DNA of 64,000 nucleotides, from the NCBI GenBank assembly GCA_009363875.1, contig CM018695.1, forward strand, positions 12,496,755 through 12,560,754, written 5' to 3'. The notes under the pieces are model-generated. The model searched no databases. It had not been told where the DNA came from and saw only the letters and a list, made by a program, of their open reading frames with translations. Shown piece by piece: positions 22,126 to 33,734 of the stretch (its first letter is position 1; every line of letters starts with the position of its first letter). This stretch comes from Mikania micrantha. Its lineage: Eukaryota > Streptophyta > Magnoliopsida > Asterales > Asteraceae. Both the position numbers and the translations under genes were made by a program.

Positions 22126-22981
22126 TTTAAAATAAAAATATAAGGTTAAAAGTGATATCACATGATGTGGCTTGTTTACGAACTTTATTACGCTCGTTGC
22201 ACCAATGACATTAACATGATTAAGTTAAAAATTCAAAATGTATGAAGTTTCGACGACCTAGTTATAAAGACTAAAATATACTACAAAAACACTTGTAAGA
22301 TAGTACCGATATTTTTTCAGTAAAACATTTTCATTCTTTATAGTACTAACACATTATTGTCAAACGGTACAACACTTGATTATCATTATCTTAAATTAAT
22401 GAATGTTATTAAGTAAATATCAAATTATATATATAGCATAGAAAATAAACAAAAAAATGAAAAAAAATTCTGAGTGATATTTTAAAGAGTTGAATGATAA
22501 AGTTTGAAAAAAACTTAAAGCCAAAAGTTAGAAGGTCCAATCTCATTGTATGCTTCAAACGGAGTAAGATAAAAATATACTTTAAAAAAGGTTTTTTAGA
22601 CAATTTGTTAAGAATTTTAAACCTACATTGTTGCGAAGAAATTGGTCAGATAATCATATTCTACAAGCACTCACACGAGCATGCCCCCAATTTTAGACTA
22701 CAAATTTGTAGGATGTACTAATTTCTTTGCAATTAATTCATCATGTGCAAATTCTCTTCTCGCATAACTTATCATATAAGTGAGTACATCACCCTATTTT
22801 TATATTAACCACTCAATTTATGATGTAATTAGGCAAGTAAATGAACCGAATGTTCGTGAATCGGTTAGCGAGAAGTTCGTTTAGTAAATGCACGAACAAG
22901 AAATTATATAAATTAAGAGTTAATTAAAATTAATTGATAATAAGAAAAAAAAATCAAATATAGTTCTTTGAGTTGAGGGAC
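22126..22981. other. AT-rich sequence, no gene
   Basis: No supported ORF. At 22835-22905 GAACCGAATGTTCGTGAATCGG and similar words look like a fragment of the GTTCG-rich MITE family seen whole at 61147-61688. Confidence 0.35.
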
Positions 22982-23383
22982 AACTATTTGGCTGACTACC
23001 AAAAGGGGTTTTGTCCTAGCGGTACCACTTGACTTTTTAAATGGAAGGTCATGGGTTCAGATCCCTCTCAAGGCGAAATATGGGTCCTTGAGATGTCGGA
23101 GGTTTTCAGGTGCGGTTTCCTCCTGGAGTGGTGGTGAGGTCTCAACGGAGGTCATGGTAACTAGACCTTGGTATATGCCTGAAAATCAGTGGTTCACACG
23201 TTGAGATCAAATAAGGCGAAATATGGGTCCTTGAGAGGTCAGGGGTTTTCAGGTGCGGTTTCCTCTTGGAGTGGTGGTGAGGTCTCAACGGAGGTCATGG
23301 TAACTAGACCTTGGTATATGCCTGAAAATCAGTGGTTCACACGTTAAGATCAAATGTCATTAACAAAAAAACTATTTGGCTGA
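22982..23383 (+). mobile_element. SINE with internal duplication and 14-bp TSD
   Basis: tRNA-like head with A box TCCTAGCGGTACC and B box GGGTTCAGATCCC; tail AACAAAAAA. Perfect target duplication AACTATTTGGCTGA at 22982-22995 and 23370-23383. The body (GCGAAATATGGGTCCTTGAG ... CACACGTT) is present twice in tandem, with a unit of about 140 bp at about 23074-23211 and 23216-23350. The duplication is inside the target duplications. Confidence 0.85.
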
Positions 23384-24932
23384 GTGTCGATTCTTTAAAA
23401 TTGTTGTGCCCGCGGTAGGGTGGCGCAATGATATCGCATGTAACCGCAACCACGTTAGTGGCTTCACACTCTATAAACTTATTACTACACAAATCATAGC
23501 AACGTAATTAATCATATATTAAAAAATTGCTTAATAATAATGACAGTAGTAGCGTAGCAGCAACAATAGTGGTATTTTAAAACTTATAGGTGAAAAACAA
23601 ATTTTGAGTAAAATTTATTATAATAATATAATAATAATTATTAAAAAAAAGTTATATGAAAAATTGGGGGTTAAATTTGAATGATTAATTTGGTAAAAAT
23701 TGGGTAAAGTTTGACTATTTTAGTAATTTTTCCCTAAATCTAGGGTGGAAATCTTCATGAGGCCTAGATGCTACTTAGAGAGTCCATAGTTACTTAAGAA
23801 CTCTTTCATTTATCTCCTTATCCTTATTGTCCTTGTCCTTTTTTCTTGGACACCAAGACAACTTTTGCGAGATGGCTAATGTGCATGGTCTATCTCAGTA
23901 TTTATCTTTATGACCGATCATGTATATTTTCGTCTAAGTCATAACCCTTTTGCTCAAGAAACACTATCTTTCATGCTTTCTTAGAGACCTATTCATATTC
24001 GAAGTTAAAATCAGTCAATACTCCCTCGTTAATTTATTTACAATATATAAAACATTAATAATTATTATTATCAATGTAAAATAAAAATACAAATAAAAAT
24101 TGTATTAATTTTAGATTTTAAATATTGTAATAAACGTAAGATATCACAGGAAAAAATATGTTTTTATATATACAATAATAAATAATAATTTGATTGAAAA
24201 TATAACACTATTAATACAAAATGATATGTTAATATTATTTTAAATTAAACGTTACTAGAATAATATGAAATAAGTTTTGCACCGTTATAGTTTTCATCAG
24301 TGTTAAAAGATAACAGTATAGATGAAAAAGTGTAATTTTCTATGATAGATATTTGATCGGCTTTTCAAGTATCCAAATAAAGCTTTCTTAACTTTTGTCT
24401 TTCTTTGCTATCATTGTTCACCTTGTCCTTATTTAAAACCGTAAAAATATGAAAAAAAAATTCAATATTATTTATATCTTTTAAACAGAAGCATTTATAT
24501 ATTTCCTCTGATAATATTATTTATTACATATACAACAAATTAAAACAGTCAATTACAAATTTCCCCTTTTTAAAAGATATTACTCCTTTTAAATAAGTTA
24601 GTCAATTACATATTTTTCCTTTTAAGGAGGAAATATGTAATTGATTTTTAAGGTTGCATAAATATATACTAAATATTCTTACTAGCAAGATATATATAAA
24701 ATTCCTTTTGAATAACCATATAGTTACAACAATATAATTTATATATGTAATATAAAGTTTTTTTTAATTCTTGTTTTACCAAAATGTTTGAAAACATAAT
24801 TCAAGTTGACAACAATTTTCATTTATGTTTTTTTTCAATTTATACTTTCAAATAAAAGAATAAATATTTTGTCACATGTCAATTTATTAGGCTATTGTTG
24901 CCACATGTCAATATTTTAGGCTATTGTTGTCA
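23384..24932. other. AT-rich sequence, no gene
   Basis: No ORF or element recognised. Just before the next element, (C/T)CACATGT(C/T)A...TTAGGCTATTGTTG is present as three short tandem repeats (about 24871-24937). Confidence 0.4.
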
Positions 24933-24990
24933 CATGTTGTGACAATCCGACTTTTCGGATTAACCTTGTTAACTGAAAGTGGTTAGATCA

Positions 24991-25160
24991 TAGGCCCAAC
25001 AAAGCCTAGTAGGCCCAATAAGACCAATTTAGGCCTAATGAAAACAAGGAAGGCCCACTGAGGCCCAAGTAGGCCAAAGTAGGCTCAAGGAAGGCCAATG
25101 AGGCCCAAATAGGCCCAATGAGTTCAGGATAGGCCCAATTGTAAATTAAGAGGCCCAATT
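24991..25160 (+). promoter_or_regulatory. Cluster of eight GGCCCA (site II-like) motifs in LTR 1
   Basis: Eight copies of GGCCCA (TGGGCC on the other strand) plus several decayed copies (AGGCC, AGGCT) in 170 bp. TGGGCY is the plant site II element bound by TCP factors in promoters of genes active in dividing cells. That this cluster acts as an enhancer here is inference; it could be just a simple repeat. Repeated in LTR 2 at 33788-33957. Confidence 0.4.
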
Positions 25161-26380
25161 AGGTTAATTTAGCTCAATAATGTTCTAAGTATCCAATTAG
25201 TAACAATCCAGTATTTTTTTGGATAAATCCTGTTAACTGAAAGTTAACGAAATCAAAAGAAATTATGCAATATTAAGTAGTGAATTTAGACACATGATTT
25301 TATAGAACACTTGGATTGTGTGAATAATAGTTAAATGTATCAAGAATGTTGAATTTTGACTATTAAAGTCAAAATTCGAAGTGGCTAAGTGAGTGAAATT
25401 CGAGTTTTATAGCAAAAAGCAATTAGGAGTCGAATTAATTATGTGAGTAACTGACATTGATGAATAACAAACGTTTCTATCAGTTACTAAGCCTTAAATC
25501 ATTGTATTGAAAGCAATTAAACTCCTCAAATTCGAAACCGAATTGTATATATCAAAATTGTATATTTCGGTTCAAATTCATACAATTGAACCCGCATAAT
25601 TGCTGATCAGTGGTATTAGAGACTAGTGCAAACAACAATTTCATTCAACAACTTGCGGAGAGAAGGATTCGATTGAAGGGGCGACCGAACCTAGGGCTTG
25701 AAAGCGATCTACAACGATTGGACATTTAACCAAGTAAGTTTTCAGTTGTACATCTTCTAATCATGCCGACTCAGATTAATCCTAAGTCAATTTTGTCTGA
25801 TAACATCGAGTTCTAGGAATTCAGTAATTAGGGTTCATAAGGAAAACGTTTTTGGGGATTTTGAATGTAACAGTTCTAAAAATCAAAATTTATGATATAG
25901 GTAGCTTAAGAAGAGATCGAATAAGGATACCCCTAAGTTGGCTTGGTCATATTTCATTTAATTAAACGATTTTATGTTCTAGGGTTTATAGTTTGATACG
26001 GTTTGGGGTTTTCTGTAGAAATGGAGTTTATAATCAAATTAAACATATCAGAGAGTTTCGGATTAACATAGGGAAGAAAAACCCTATGAATTTAGAATTT
26101 GACAGATGCGAATTGGATCGAATTCGATTGGGGATCGGGTTGGTTGAAACCGGATTCATTTGGATTAGATTTTGGGACGTTGGATTTGATTGATAATCAA
26201 ATTGAAACTAGGATTGAACTCGGTTATATACCAGAAACAAAAGCCCCTAGATTAAGGATTGATCGGATTTGAATTGGGGGTTCAATTTGGAACTTGTTGC
26301 TTCGGCTATGATTAAGAAAAGGGATTCAGTGTTCCTGATACTTAAAACAAATTAGAAATCAGTTTGTTAACAAAGATTGA

Positions 26381-26448
26381 AGCAGTTGAGTTGGTAGGTG
26401 GTGTGTGCGGTGGATGGAGGGTCACGGGTTCGAACCCGGCCCTAACCA
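26381..26448 (+). other. tRNA-like A/B box segment inside LTR 1
   Basis: AGTTGGTAGGTGG resembles a D arm/A box and GGTTCGAACCC (26427-26437) is a perfect B box in a CGGG/CCCG stem. The acceptor stem does not pair and there is no anticodon arm, so this is not a tRNA gene. It is probably a captured SINE/tRNA fragment. The same occurs in LTR 2 at about 35175-35243. Confidence 0.5.
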
Positions 26449-27639
26449 TTTTTAGGATTTTAAGGTTATTTTAGTATTTTTGTCATAACTTTCGCGTACG
26501 AACTCCGTTTTAACCCGTTCGAATTTCATTAGAACCAGAATTCTATCCCGAACATATTTGTATAATAAAATTTAGATTTTAATATGAAAACGAAATCGTG
26601 TATAATTACGGTTAATTAAATAAAATCAGACATGATTTTATTTAAACGATTCCAAAGGCACGCGTAATTTCGTATGCATTTATCTAACACTTTAACATAC
26701 GTGTGTTGACACGTATGTGATTTCAAGCACATGACAACAATTCGAATAACACTAGGTTATTGTTTAAACACAGATTCTTCGTAAAGGATCTTTTACGCGG
26801 GTTCACGAGTATTTGATCATTATGCTAAAATCAAAGGTGCGTACACGGCCCCTTTCTTATTTTAAACTGTTTTGGGGGAGAAAACATGTGCAACAAACTC
26901 TTTTTAGATACATATCACTTGCATGAGTTAGCTGTTTACATTATGTGACAACATAGCAATTGAAAGTCCTTACACATCTCGAACCGTTTAGTTTGCTGTA
27001 ACGCAAAGCGTGGTAGTTGGAAATAGATCTATTAGGTTTGACAAACCTCACCTGGTAGATGGGATCTACGCAGGTGTTTGACTGACCAAACACAATTTTA
27101 CTATTGTTGTGCTAGACAATAGTGGCAAGGCAAAAACATGCTATAGCATGGCAATTCGTCAGCTTCGGTGTCGACCACTTATGTAAATAGTTTATATGAC
27201 TAGCTATCATGACTGTGCATGTGTGATTATGTTATCTACAAACTTGATATTCAAACTGATGTTTTGAACATTGTGAATACTTAAAACCTGTGTTATGCAC
27301 CAACCTTTGTGTTGACTTGATTTACACATTTTCTCAGGACGCTAAGGCGCGCATTACAGCTGGCATGGACTAGGAGATAGAGTCGCATGCATTTTAAACA
27401 TTTTGGATATTTGAATTTGAACATTTGAGGATTTTGTTTTGTAATTTACATATTACAACTGTTATTGGTTTTTAAACGCTTCCGCAATTTTTGAAAACTC
27501 TGATGTTATGTTTTTAAGGCTAAAGTATGATTTGAAATTCATATAGAGGTCTTCGTTATGTCTAATGATCTGAGATCCTGGTTTGTCACGTTCCCAAACG
27601 GTATGATTCCGTTAGTTGAAAATTGGGGGTGTGACAGAT

Positions 27640-27652
27640 TGGTATCAGAGAC
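27640..27652 (+). other. Primer binding site of unit 1
   Basis: TGGTATCAGAGAC, complementary to initiator tRNA-Met, three bases after LTR 1. Repeated at 36429-36441 after LTR 2. Confidence 0.85.
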
Positions 27653-27819
27653 ATTGGTTATAGCGAACTAGGTTTGCATTTGTAGACTTAGACTATGACT
27701 GTTAGACATTAGACACATATGTTTACACATACTACTTAGAAATTACATATGACATTATGTAATTGACTTGTTTACACATTCCATGGCACTGCACTTACAT
27801 ATGGTATTATGTAACAGGC

Positions 27820-28458
27820 ATGGCATCATCATCAGTACCTTACATCTATATTGATGATTCTGAGGACGAGGCACCGATAGTTCCGGCACCACCGTCATCA
27901 CCACCACCACCTATTCCATCTCCTCCACCATATGAGAGGGATGACTCAGATCCGGAGGAGGATCCAAACGAGGACCCGGAGGAGGATCCAGACGAGGATC
28001 CGGATGAGGACCCGGATGAGGATCCGGAGGAGGAGCCAGTGGAGGGCACTCAGCAGATCCCTGCTGAGGGACCTTCTACACATCCACCACCAGTATTGGA
28101 TATTCCTGAGCCTAAGAGGCAAAGGACTGACGCTGAGGAGATCGCCAAACTGCGCGAGGATTTGTACGAGGCAGAAGACAGGATCGCACAAAACTCTCAG
28201 GAACTATGGGATGCTAATGAGAGGCAAGAGGAACTTGCCCATCTGGTTCATGATATGCGGGATGAGATGATTAATTTGATTGGTCGTCTTGAAGCTTCAG
28301 AGAACCGAGCTGAGATCTTGGAGGGCAGAATAGAAGCCTTAGAGGATTTAGTAGCCTCAGACAATGAAGAGGAGGATTATGAGAATGGAGAGGAAGAAGG
28401 GGAGGAACCAGCACCAGTTGTTGATTCCGATCCTGAATCCACTGTTGAGAATGATTGA
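27820..28458 (+). CDS. Extra ORF upstream of gag: acidic coiled-coil protein
   Basis: 212 residues from MASSSVPYIYIDDSEDE; an upstream in-frame ATG at 27763 is less likely. Seen: a Pro-rich stretch (PPSSPPPPIPSPPP), about nine tandem DP(D/E)ED-type repeats (residues about 46-75), a basic PKRQR motif that could be a nuclear signal, then about 85 residues rich in heptad-spaced Leu/Ile (IAKLREDLYEAEDRI ... LEGRIEALEDLV) predicted as coiled coil, and an acidic tail. It lies between the primer site and gag on the same strand. I do not recognise a family. Additional ORFs are known in some plant LTR elements; function here is unknown. A Gag-like assembly role through the coiled coil, or chromatin binding through the acidic tract, are guesses. 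It is the only intact ORF of unit 1. Confidence 0.7.
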   Translation: MASSSVPYIYIDDSEDEAPIVPAPPSSPPPPIPSPPPYERDDSDPEEDPNEDPEEDPDEDPDEDPDEDPEEEPVEGTQQIPAEGPSTHPPPVLDIPEPKRQRTDAEEIAKLREDLYEAEDRIAQNSQELWDANERQEELAHLVHDMRDEMINLIGRLEASENRAEILEGRIEALEDLVASDNEEEDYENGEEEGEEPAPVVDSDPESTVEND

Positions 28459-28711
28459 TTTTTTTTTTCTCTCTTTCTTGTTTTGTTTAAACTTATTAGG
28501 AACGGGTTGTGTTCCTACATTAGTAGTTTGAAAACTTATGTTTTATTTCAAAAGTATTGTACTCAAATCAAATCTTTATCTATTGAAAAACTATTATTTA
28601 GTTCCAACAGTTGTGTTGATTTATATATTACATGCTGTGTTTGTTGTTTTGCTTACACATGTCACATTGGATTTTGATAACACGCTAACACTTCTTGTAA
28701 ATAGGAAGAAA

Positions 28712-31700
28712 ATGGCTGACGAAAACATCCACATGACAGTTGCTGAGCTCAACGAGCTAATTAACAACAGAGTTGCAGAGGCAATCGCACAATATGCGCA
28801 GACACACAACACAGGGCCACATGGTCCAGCTGGGGGACTGGTTAACCCACAGGCATGCACGTTCAAGATGTTCTTGGACTGTAAACCACACAACTTCAAA
28901 GGGTCGGAGGGGGCCATAGGACTCCTTCGATGGATTGAAAAGGCATAATCTGTGTTCGAGATGTGCAACTGCCCTGACGAGAGCAAGGTGAAGTTTGCTA
29001 CGGGAACATTGGAGGGTCCAGCATTAACTTGGTGGAACTCAAATGTTCAGACTTTGGGGTTGGGTGAGGCTAATGCATTGACTTGGAATGGCTTCAAAAC
29101 TTTAATGCAGGAGGAGTACTGTCCTCGTAGTGAGATGCAAAAATTAGAGGAAGAATACTGGCACCTCAAGATGGAGGGGTCAAATATTGAAGAGTACACG
29201 ACCAGGTCACATGAGTTGGCCAGACTTCTACCACACATGGCTACTCCAGCTAGCAAATGGATTGAAAGATACATTGGAGGACTAGTGCCTCAGATTCAGG
29301 GATTGGTTACTTCAGCAAATCCCACCACCATTCAACAAGCTGTTCGTTTAGCGCATCAGCTTACTGATCAGGCAGTATTACAGGGGACTCTGCCTAAACG
29401 AACATCTGCTACCAAGGTGGGAGATCATAAAAGAAAGTGGGAAGGTAACAACTCAAAGAGTCACAACCAACAATCATATCAGCAAAACCGGAAGCAAGAC
29501 TCAAACAAGTCTTATCATAATTCAAGCAGTGGTCAGCAATCGTCATCATCGGGGGGTTATATTGGTAAACACCCCAAGTGCAACAGGTGTGGGTATCATC
29601 ATGCAGGTAATCAGTGTGATAGAGCTAGGTGCCAAAGGTGTGGCAAGATTGGACACGCGGCTAAGGATTGTCGCGGGGAGCTACAGAACAACCACAACAA
29701 CCAGAATAATAACCAGAACAACGCACAGAAGGGTTGTTTTGAGTGTGGCAAAATGGGGCATTTTAAGAAAGATTGCCCGCAACTCAAGAAAGGCGGGGAC
29801 AATAATGTCAATGGCAATGGGAATGGCAACGGTAATGGTAATGGCACCAACAACAACAATAACAATAACAACAACAATGGTGCTAAGGGCAGGGCGTTTG
29901 TGATTGGAGGACGTCAGGCACGGGAGGATCCCAACATCGTTACGGGTACGTTCCTCTTAAATAATCACTATGTCTCTATGTTATTTGACACTGGTGTCGA
30001 TCGGAGTTTTGTATCTAGTTCACTTGCTAAGTTGCTAAATGTTAGTCCCACTACCTTAGATAGTCCATACACTGTGGAATTAGCTGATGGTAAGTTAATA
30101 GCAGTTGAACAAATCTTTAAGGGATGTGTCCTTGATTTGATGGGTCAAACATTAGAGATTGATCTTATGCCTATTGCCTTAGGCAGTTTTGATGTAGTCA
30201 TTGGCATGGACTGGTTGTCCAAAAACCAGGCTGAAATCGTATGCCATGAAAAGATTGTTCGTATACCACTTTCGCAGGGAGAGACATTGTATGTACAAGG
30301 CGAGAAGAGCAGTACGCCACTGCGCCTCATATCTTGTATGAAAGCACACAAATGTCTGCGGAAAGGTCATACGGCAGTTATAGCACTTATAACTGAAAAG
30401 CCGGTAGCTGAGAAGAAGATTGAAGATATACCAGTAGTTTGTGAATTTCCGGAGGTGTTTCCAGAAGACTTGCCGGGATTACCGCCTATCAGACAGGTGG
30501 AATTCCGAATCGACCTTACACCGGATGCAGCACCGATAGCTAGAGCGCCTTATCGACTTGCACCGTCAGAGATGCAAGAGTTATCTACACAATTGCAAGA
30601 GTTGTTGGATAAGGGTTTCATACGACCTAGTTTTTCACCGTGGGGAGCTCCAGTTTTGTTTGTAAAGAAGAAGGACGAGACTTTCCGTATGTGTATCGAT
30701 TACCGGGAATTGAACAAGGTCACTATCAAGAACCGGTATCCGTTACCCAGGATTGACGATCTGTTCGATCAGTTGCAAGGTTCGAGTTACTACTCGAAGA
30801 TTGATCTCAGGTCTGGTTATCATCAACTAAGAGTCCAGGAGGAGGATATCCCGAAGACAGCATTCAGGACACGCTATGGCCATTATGAGTTCTTGGTCAT
30901 GCCATTTGGGTTGACAAACGCTCCAGCTGTATTCATGGATCTCATGAATCGTGTTTGTAAACCTTATCTTGATAAGTTTGTCATTGTTTTTATTGATGAC
31001 ATTCTCATCTATTCCCAGACTGAGGAGGAGCACGCCGAACATCTTCGATTACTATTGGAATTATTGAAACAAGAACAACTGTACGCTAAGTTCTCGAAAT
31101 GTGACTTCTGGATGCGAGAAGTACAATTCTTGGGACATATAGTTAATGAAAAGGGTATACATGTTGATCCAACGAAGATTGAAGCGATTAAGAATTGGGA
31201 AGCACCAAAAACCCCTACCGAGGTACGACAGTTCCTTGGTTTGGCAGGTTATTATCGACGATTCATTGAAGGTTTCTCAAAGATCGCTCAACCACTTACA
31301 GCTCTTACGCATAAGGGAACGAAGTATAATTGGACGGATAAACAGGAAGCTGCATTTCAGTTATTGAAACAGAAACTCTGCAGTGCACCGATTCTGTCCT
31401 TACCGGAAGGGACGGAAGACTTTGTGGTGTATTGTGATGCATCTGCACAGGGTTTGGGATGTGTGTTGATGCAACGTGATAAAGTGATTGCTTATGCTTC
31501 CAGACAACTACGACCACACGAAAAGAATTACACTACTCATGACTTGGAGTTAGGAGCAGTGGTGTTTGCTCTGAAGATTTGGAGGCATTATCTGTATGGA
31601 ACTAAGTGTACTATTTATACTGATCATAAGAGTTTGCAACATATCTTTGATCAGAAGGAACTCAATATGAGACAACGACGATGGGTTGAGTTGTTGAACG

Positions 31701-33220
31701 ATTATGAGTGTGCGATTAAGTATCACCCGGGAAAAGCTAATGTGGTAGCTGATGCTTTAAGCAGAAAGGATACTTCAACAAGACGGGTTCGTGCACTTAT
31801 GATGACAATCCATACTGACTTACCTGACAAGGTACGCAGTGCTCAGATTGAAGCTTTGAAAAAGGAAAACTTGGTACAGGAATCTTTACGGGGAATGGAA
31901 GAACAGTTGGATGCTAAGTCTGATGGAATTCGTTATTTCATTAATCGACTTTGGATACCTTTGTATGGAGGTTTAAGGGAACTCGTGATGGATGAAGCAC
32001 ACAAGTCCAGATATTCAGTCCATCCGGGATCAGACAAGATGTATCATGATTAAATGTTTGACTTGTTCGAAAGTCAAAGTTGAATACCAGAAGCCATCTG
32101 GTTTACTGCAACAACCAGAGATACCGATGTGGAAATGGGAACAGATTTCGATGGACTTCATTACTAAGTTACCCCGTACACCGAGTGGTTGTGATACGAT
32201 ATGGGTAATTGTCGATCGATTAACGAAATCTGCACACTTCTTAGCGATCAAGGAAACTGATAAGATGGAGAAACTGACTCGCATTTACATCAAGGAAGTG
32301 GTAGCACGGCATGGCGTGCCAATCTCTATCATATCAGATCGGGATGCCCGATTTACTTCCAACTTTTGGAAATCTCTTCATAAGTCATTGGGGACTCGCT
32401 TGGATATGAGTACCGCCTATCATCCACAGACAGACGGTCAAAGTGAACGTACGATTCAAACGCTCGAGGATATGTTACGAGCCTGTGTAATTGACTTTGG
32501 TGATAGCTGGGAGAATCATTTACCGTTAGTGGAATTCTCTTACAATAATAGTTATCATACAAGTATTCAAGCAGCACCGTTTGAAGCTTTGTATGGTCGC
32601 AAATGTCGTTCACCAGTTTGTTGGGCTGAAATTGGTGATAGTCAGATAACAGGTCCTGAACTGGTGCACGAGACAACAGAGAAGATAGTTCAAATCCGGA
32701 ACCGTATGGCAGCGGCCCGGGATCGACAAAAGAGTTATGCTGACAAGCGTCGTAAACCGTTGGAATTTCAGGTAGGCGACCGAGTTCTTCTAAAGGTATC
32801 ACCTTGGAAAGGTGTGATACGATTCGGCAAGCGCGGAAAGCTTAGTCCACGTTACGTAGGACCTTTTGAGATCCTGAAAAGGATTGGTCCGGTTGCGTAT
32901 CAACTCAAAACTACCGGATGAACTCAGTGGAGTTCATGATGTCTTTCACGTATCGAATTAAAAAATGTCTTTCTGATGAGACATTGATTGTACCATTGGA
33001 GGAAATACAAGTGGATGAACAGTTACGATTCATAGAGGAACCAGCAGAAATTATGGACCGAGAGGTCAAACAACTTAAGCAAAGCAAGATTCCAATAGTC
33101 AAAGTTCGATGGAATTCAAGACGTGGTCCTGAATTTACATGGGAACGGGAAGACCAAATGATGAAGAAGTATCCTCATCTATTCAAAACAGCTACTGCTA
33201 ACACTGAGAGCGCACGATAA
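28712..33220 (+). pseudogene. gag-pol of unit 1, disrupted
   Basis: Gag starts MADENIHMTVAEL. A stop TAA at 28946-28948 falls inside Gag where related proteins have Glu (one-base change). The frame reopens to 32053 with Gag CCHC knuckles (CQRCGKIGHAAKDC, CFECGKMGHFKKDC), an Asn/Gly-rich linker, protease DTGVD (usually DTGAD), RT FIDD and RNase H YCDAS. At about 32050 the integrase zinc finger lacks roughly 20 residues between KMYHD and CLTC, and one extra T shifts the frame. The core (DFITKLP, SDRDARF, DGQSERTIQ) continues to 32921, where one missing base near AATTAAAAAATG shifts back to a chromodomain ending at 33220. Known role: replication and insertion of the element. As read it cannot make a full Pol. 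Confidence 0.88.
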
Positions 33221-33734
33221 ATTTCGGGACGAAATTTCCTTCAACAAGGGGATGACGTGATGCTTCACACATCAACACTGCAAATTTCAAACTGTAAGCA
33301 CAAACACTTTATTCAATTGGTTTTGTTACAAACATTTGTGTTACATTACAGTTTATACATTTTATGTGCTACATTTCATATGTTACATGTTATGGTAGTA
33401 CATGCATGATTAGCTACACACATTTTGCTATGTGCGGGGTTGCATAGTACAAACAGTTACAGCCACTCATTATGTGTGAGGTTACACAGCACAGTATGAT
33501 CAAACGCAAACAGTCACAGTTAGGTGAACTAACTGGTGTACACACAAACAGTCACATTGAACGATCACATTTAGTTGTGATGTTGCAAGCATTAGATTTT
33601 GTGTGTGAATACACACAAGCACACGGAATGATCAAACCACACTAACACGTACGATTTAAACTCGTAAGTAGTTTCCTAATTACTCCTAACATTTACTAAT
33701 TTTCGGGACGAAAATTCCTTCAACAAGGGGATGA
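33221..33734 (+). other. 3' untranslated region with duplicated polypurine-tract box
   Basis: The box TTTCGGGACGAAA...CCTTCAACAAGGGGATGA occurs twice: right after the stop (about 33221-33257) and immediately before LTR 2 (about 33701-33734). The second copy (CAACAAGGGGATGA) is in position to act as the polypurine tract. Between them is CACACAA/ACAGTCACA-rich sequence. Confidence 0.6.

Larger units (their letters stand above)
24938..27636 (+). repeat. LTR 1 of the Tekay-like array
   Basis: 2699 bp, TGTGACAATCCG to GGGGGTGTGACA. It is nearly identical to LTR 2 (33735-36425). It holds a GGCCCA cluster and a tRNA-like box pair, listed separately. The ORF at 25993-26193 is in the LTR and has no coding signature. 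Confidence 0.93.

Noticed and set aside
26381..26448. A tRNA gene
   Set aside because: Only the A and B box regions resemble tRNA; no acceptor pairing or anticodon arm.
27846..28049. Minus-strand GSSSG-repeat ORF
   Set aside because: Shadow of the acidic GAGGATCC repeat of the plus-strand extra ORF; low-complexity output only.
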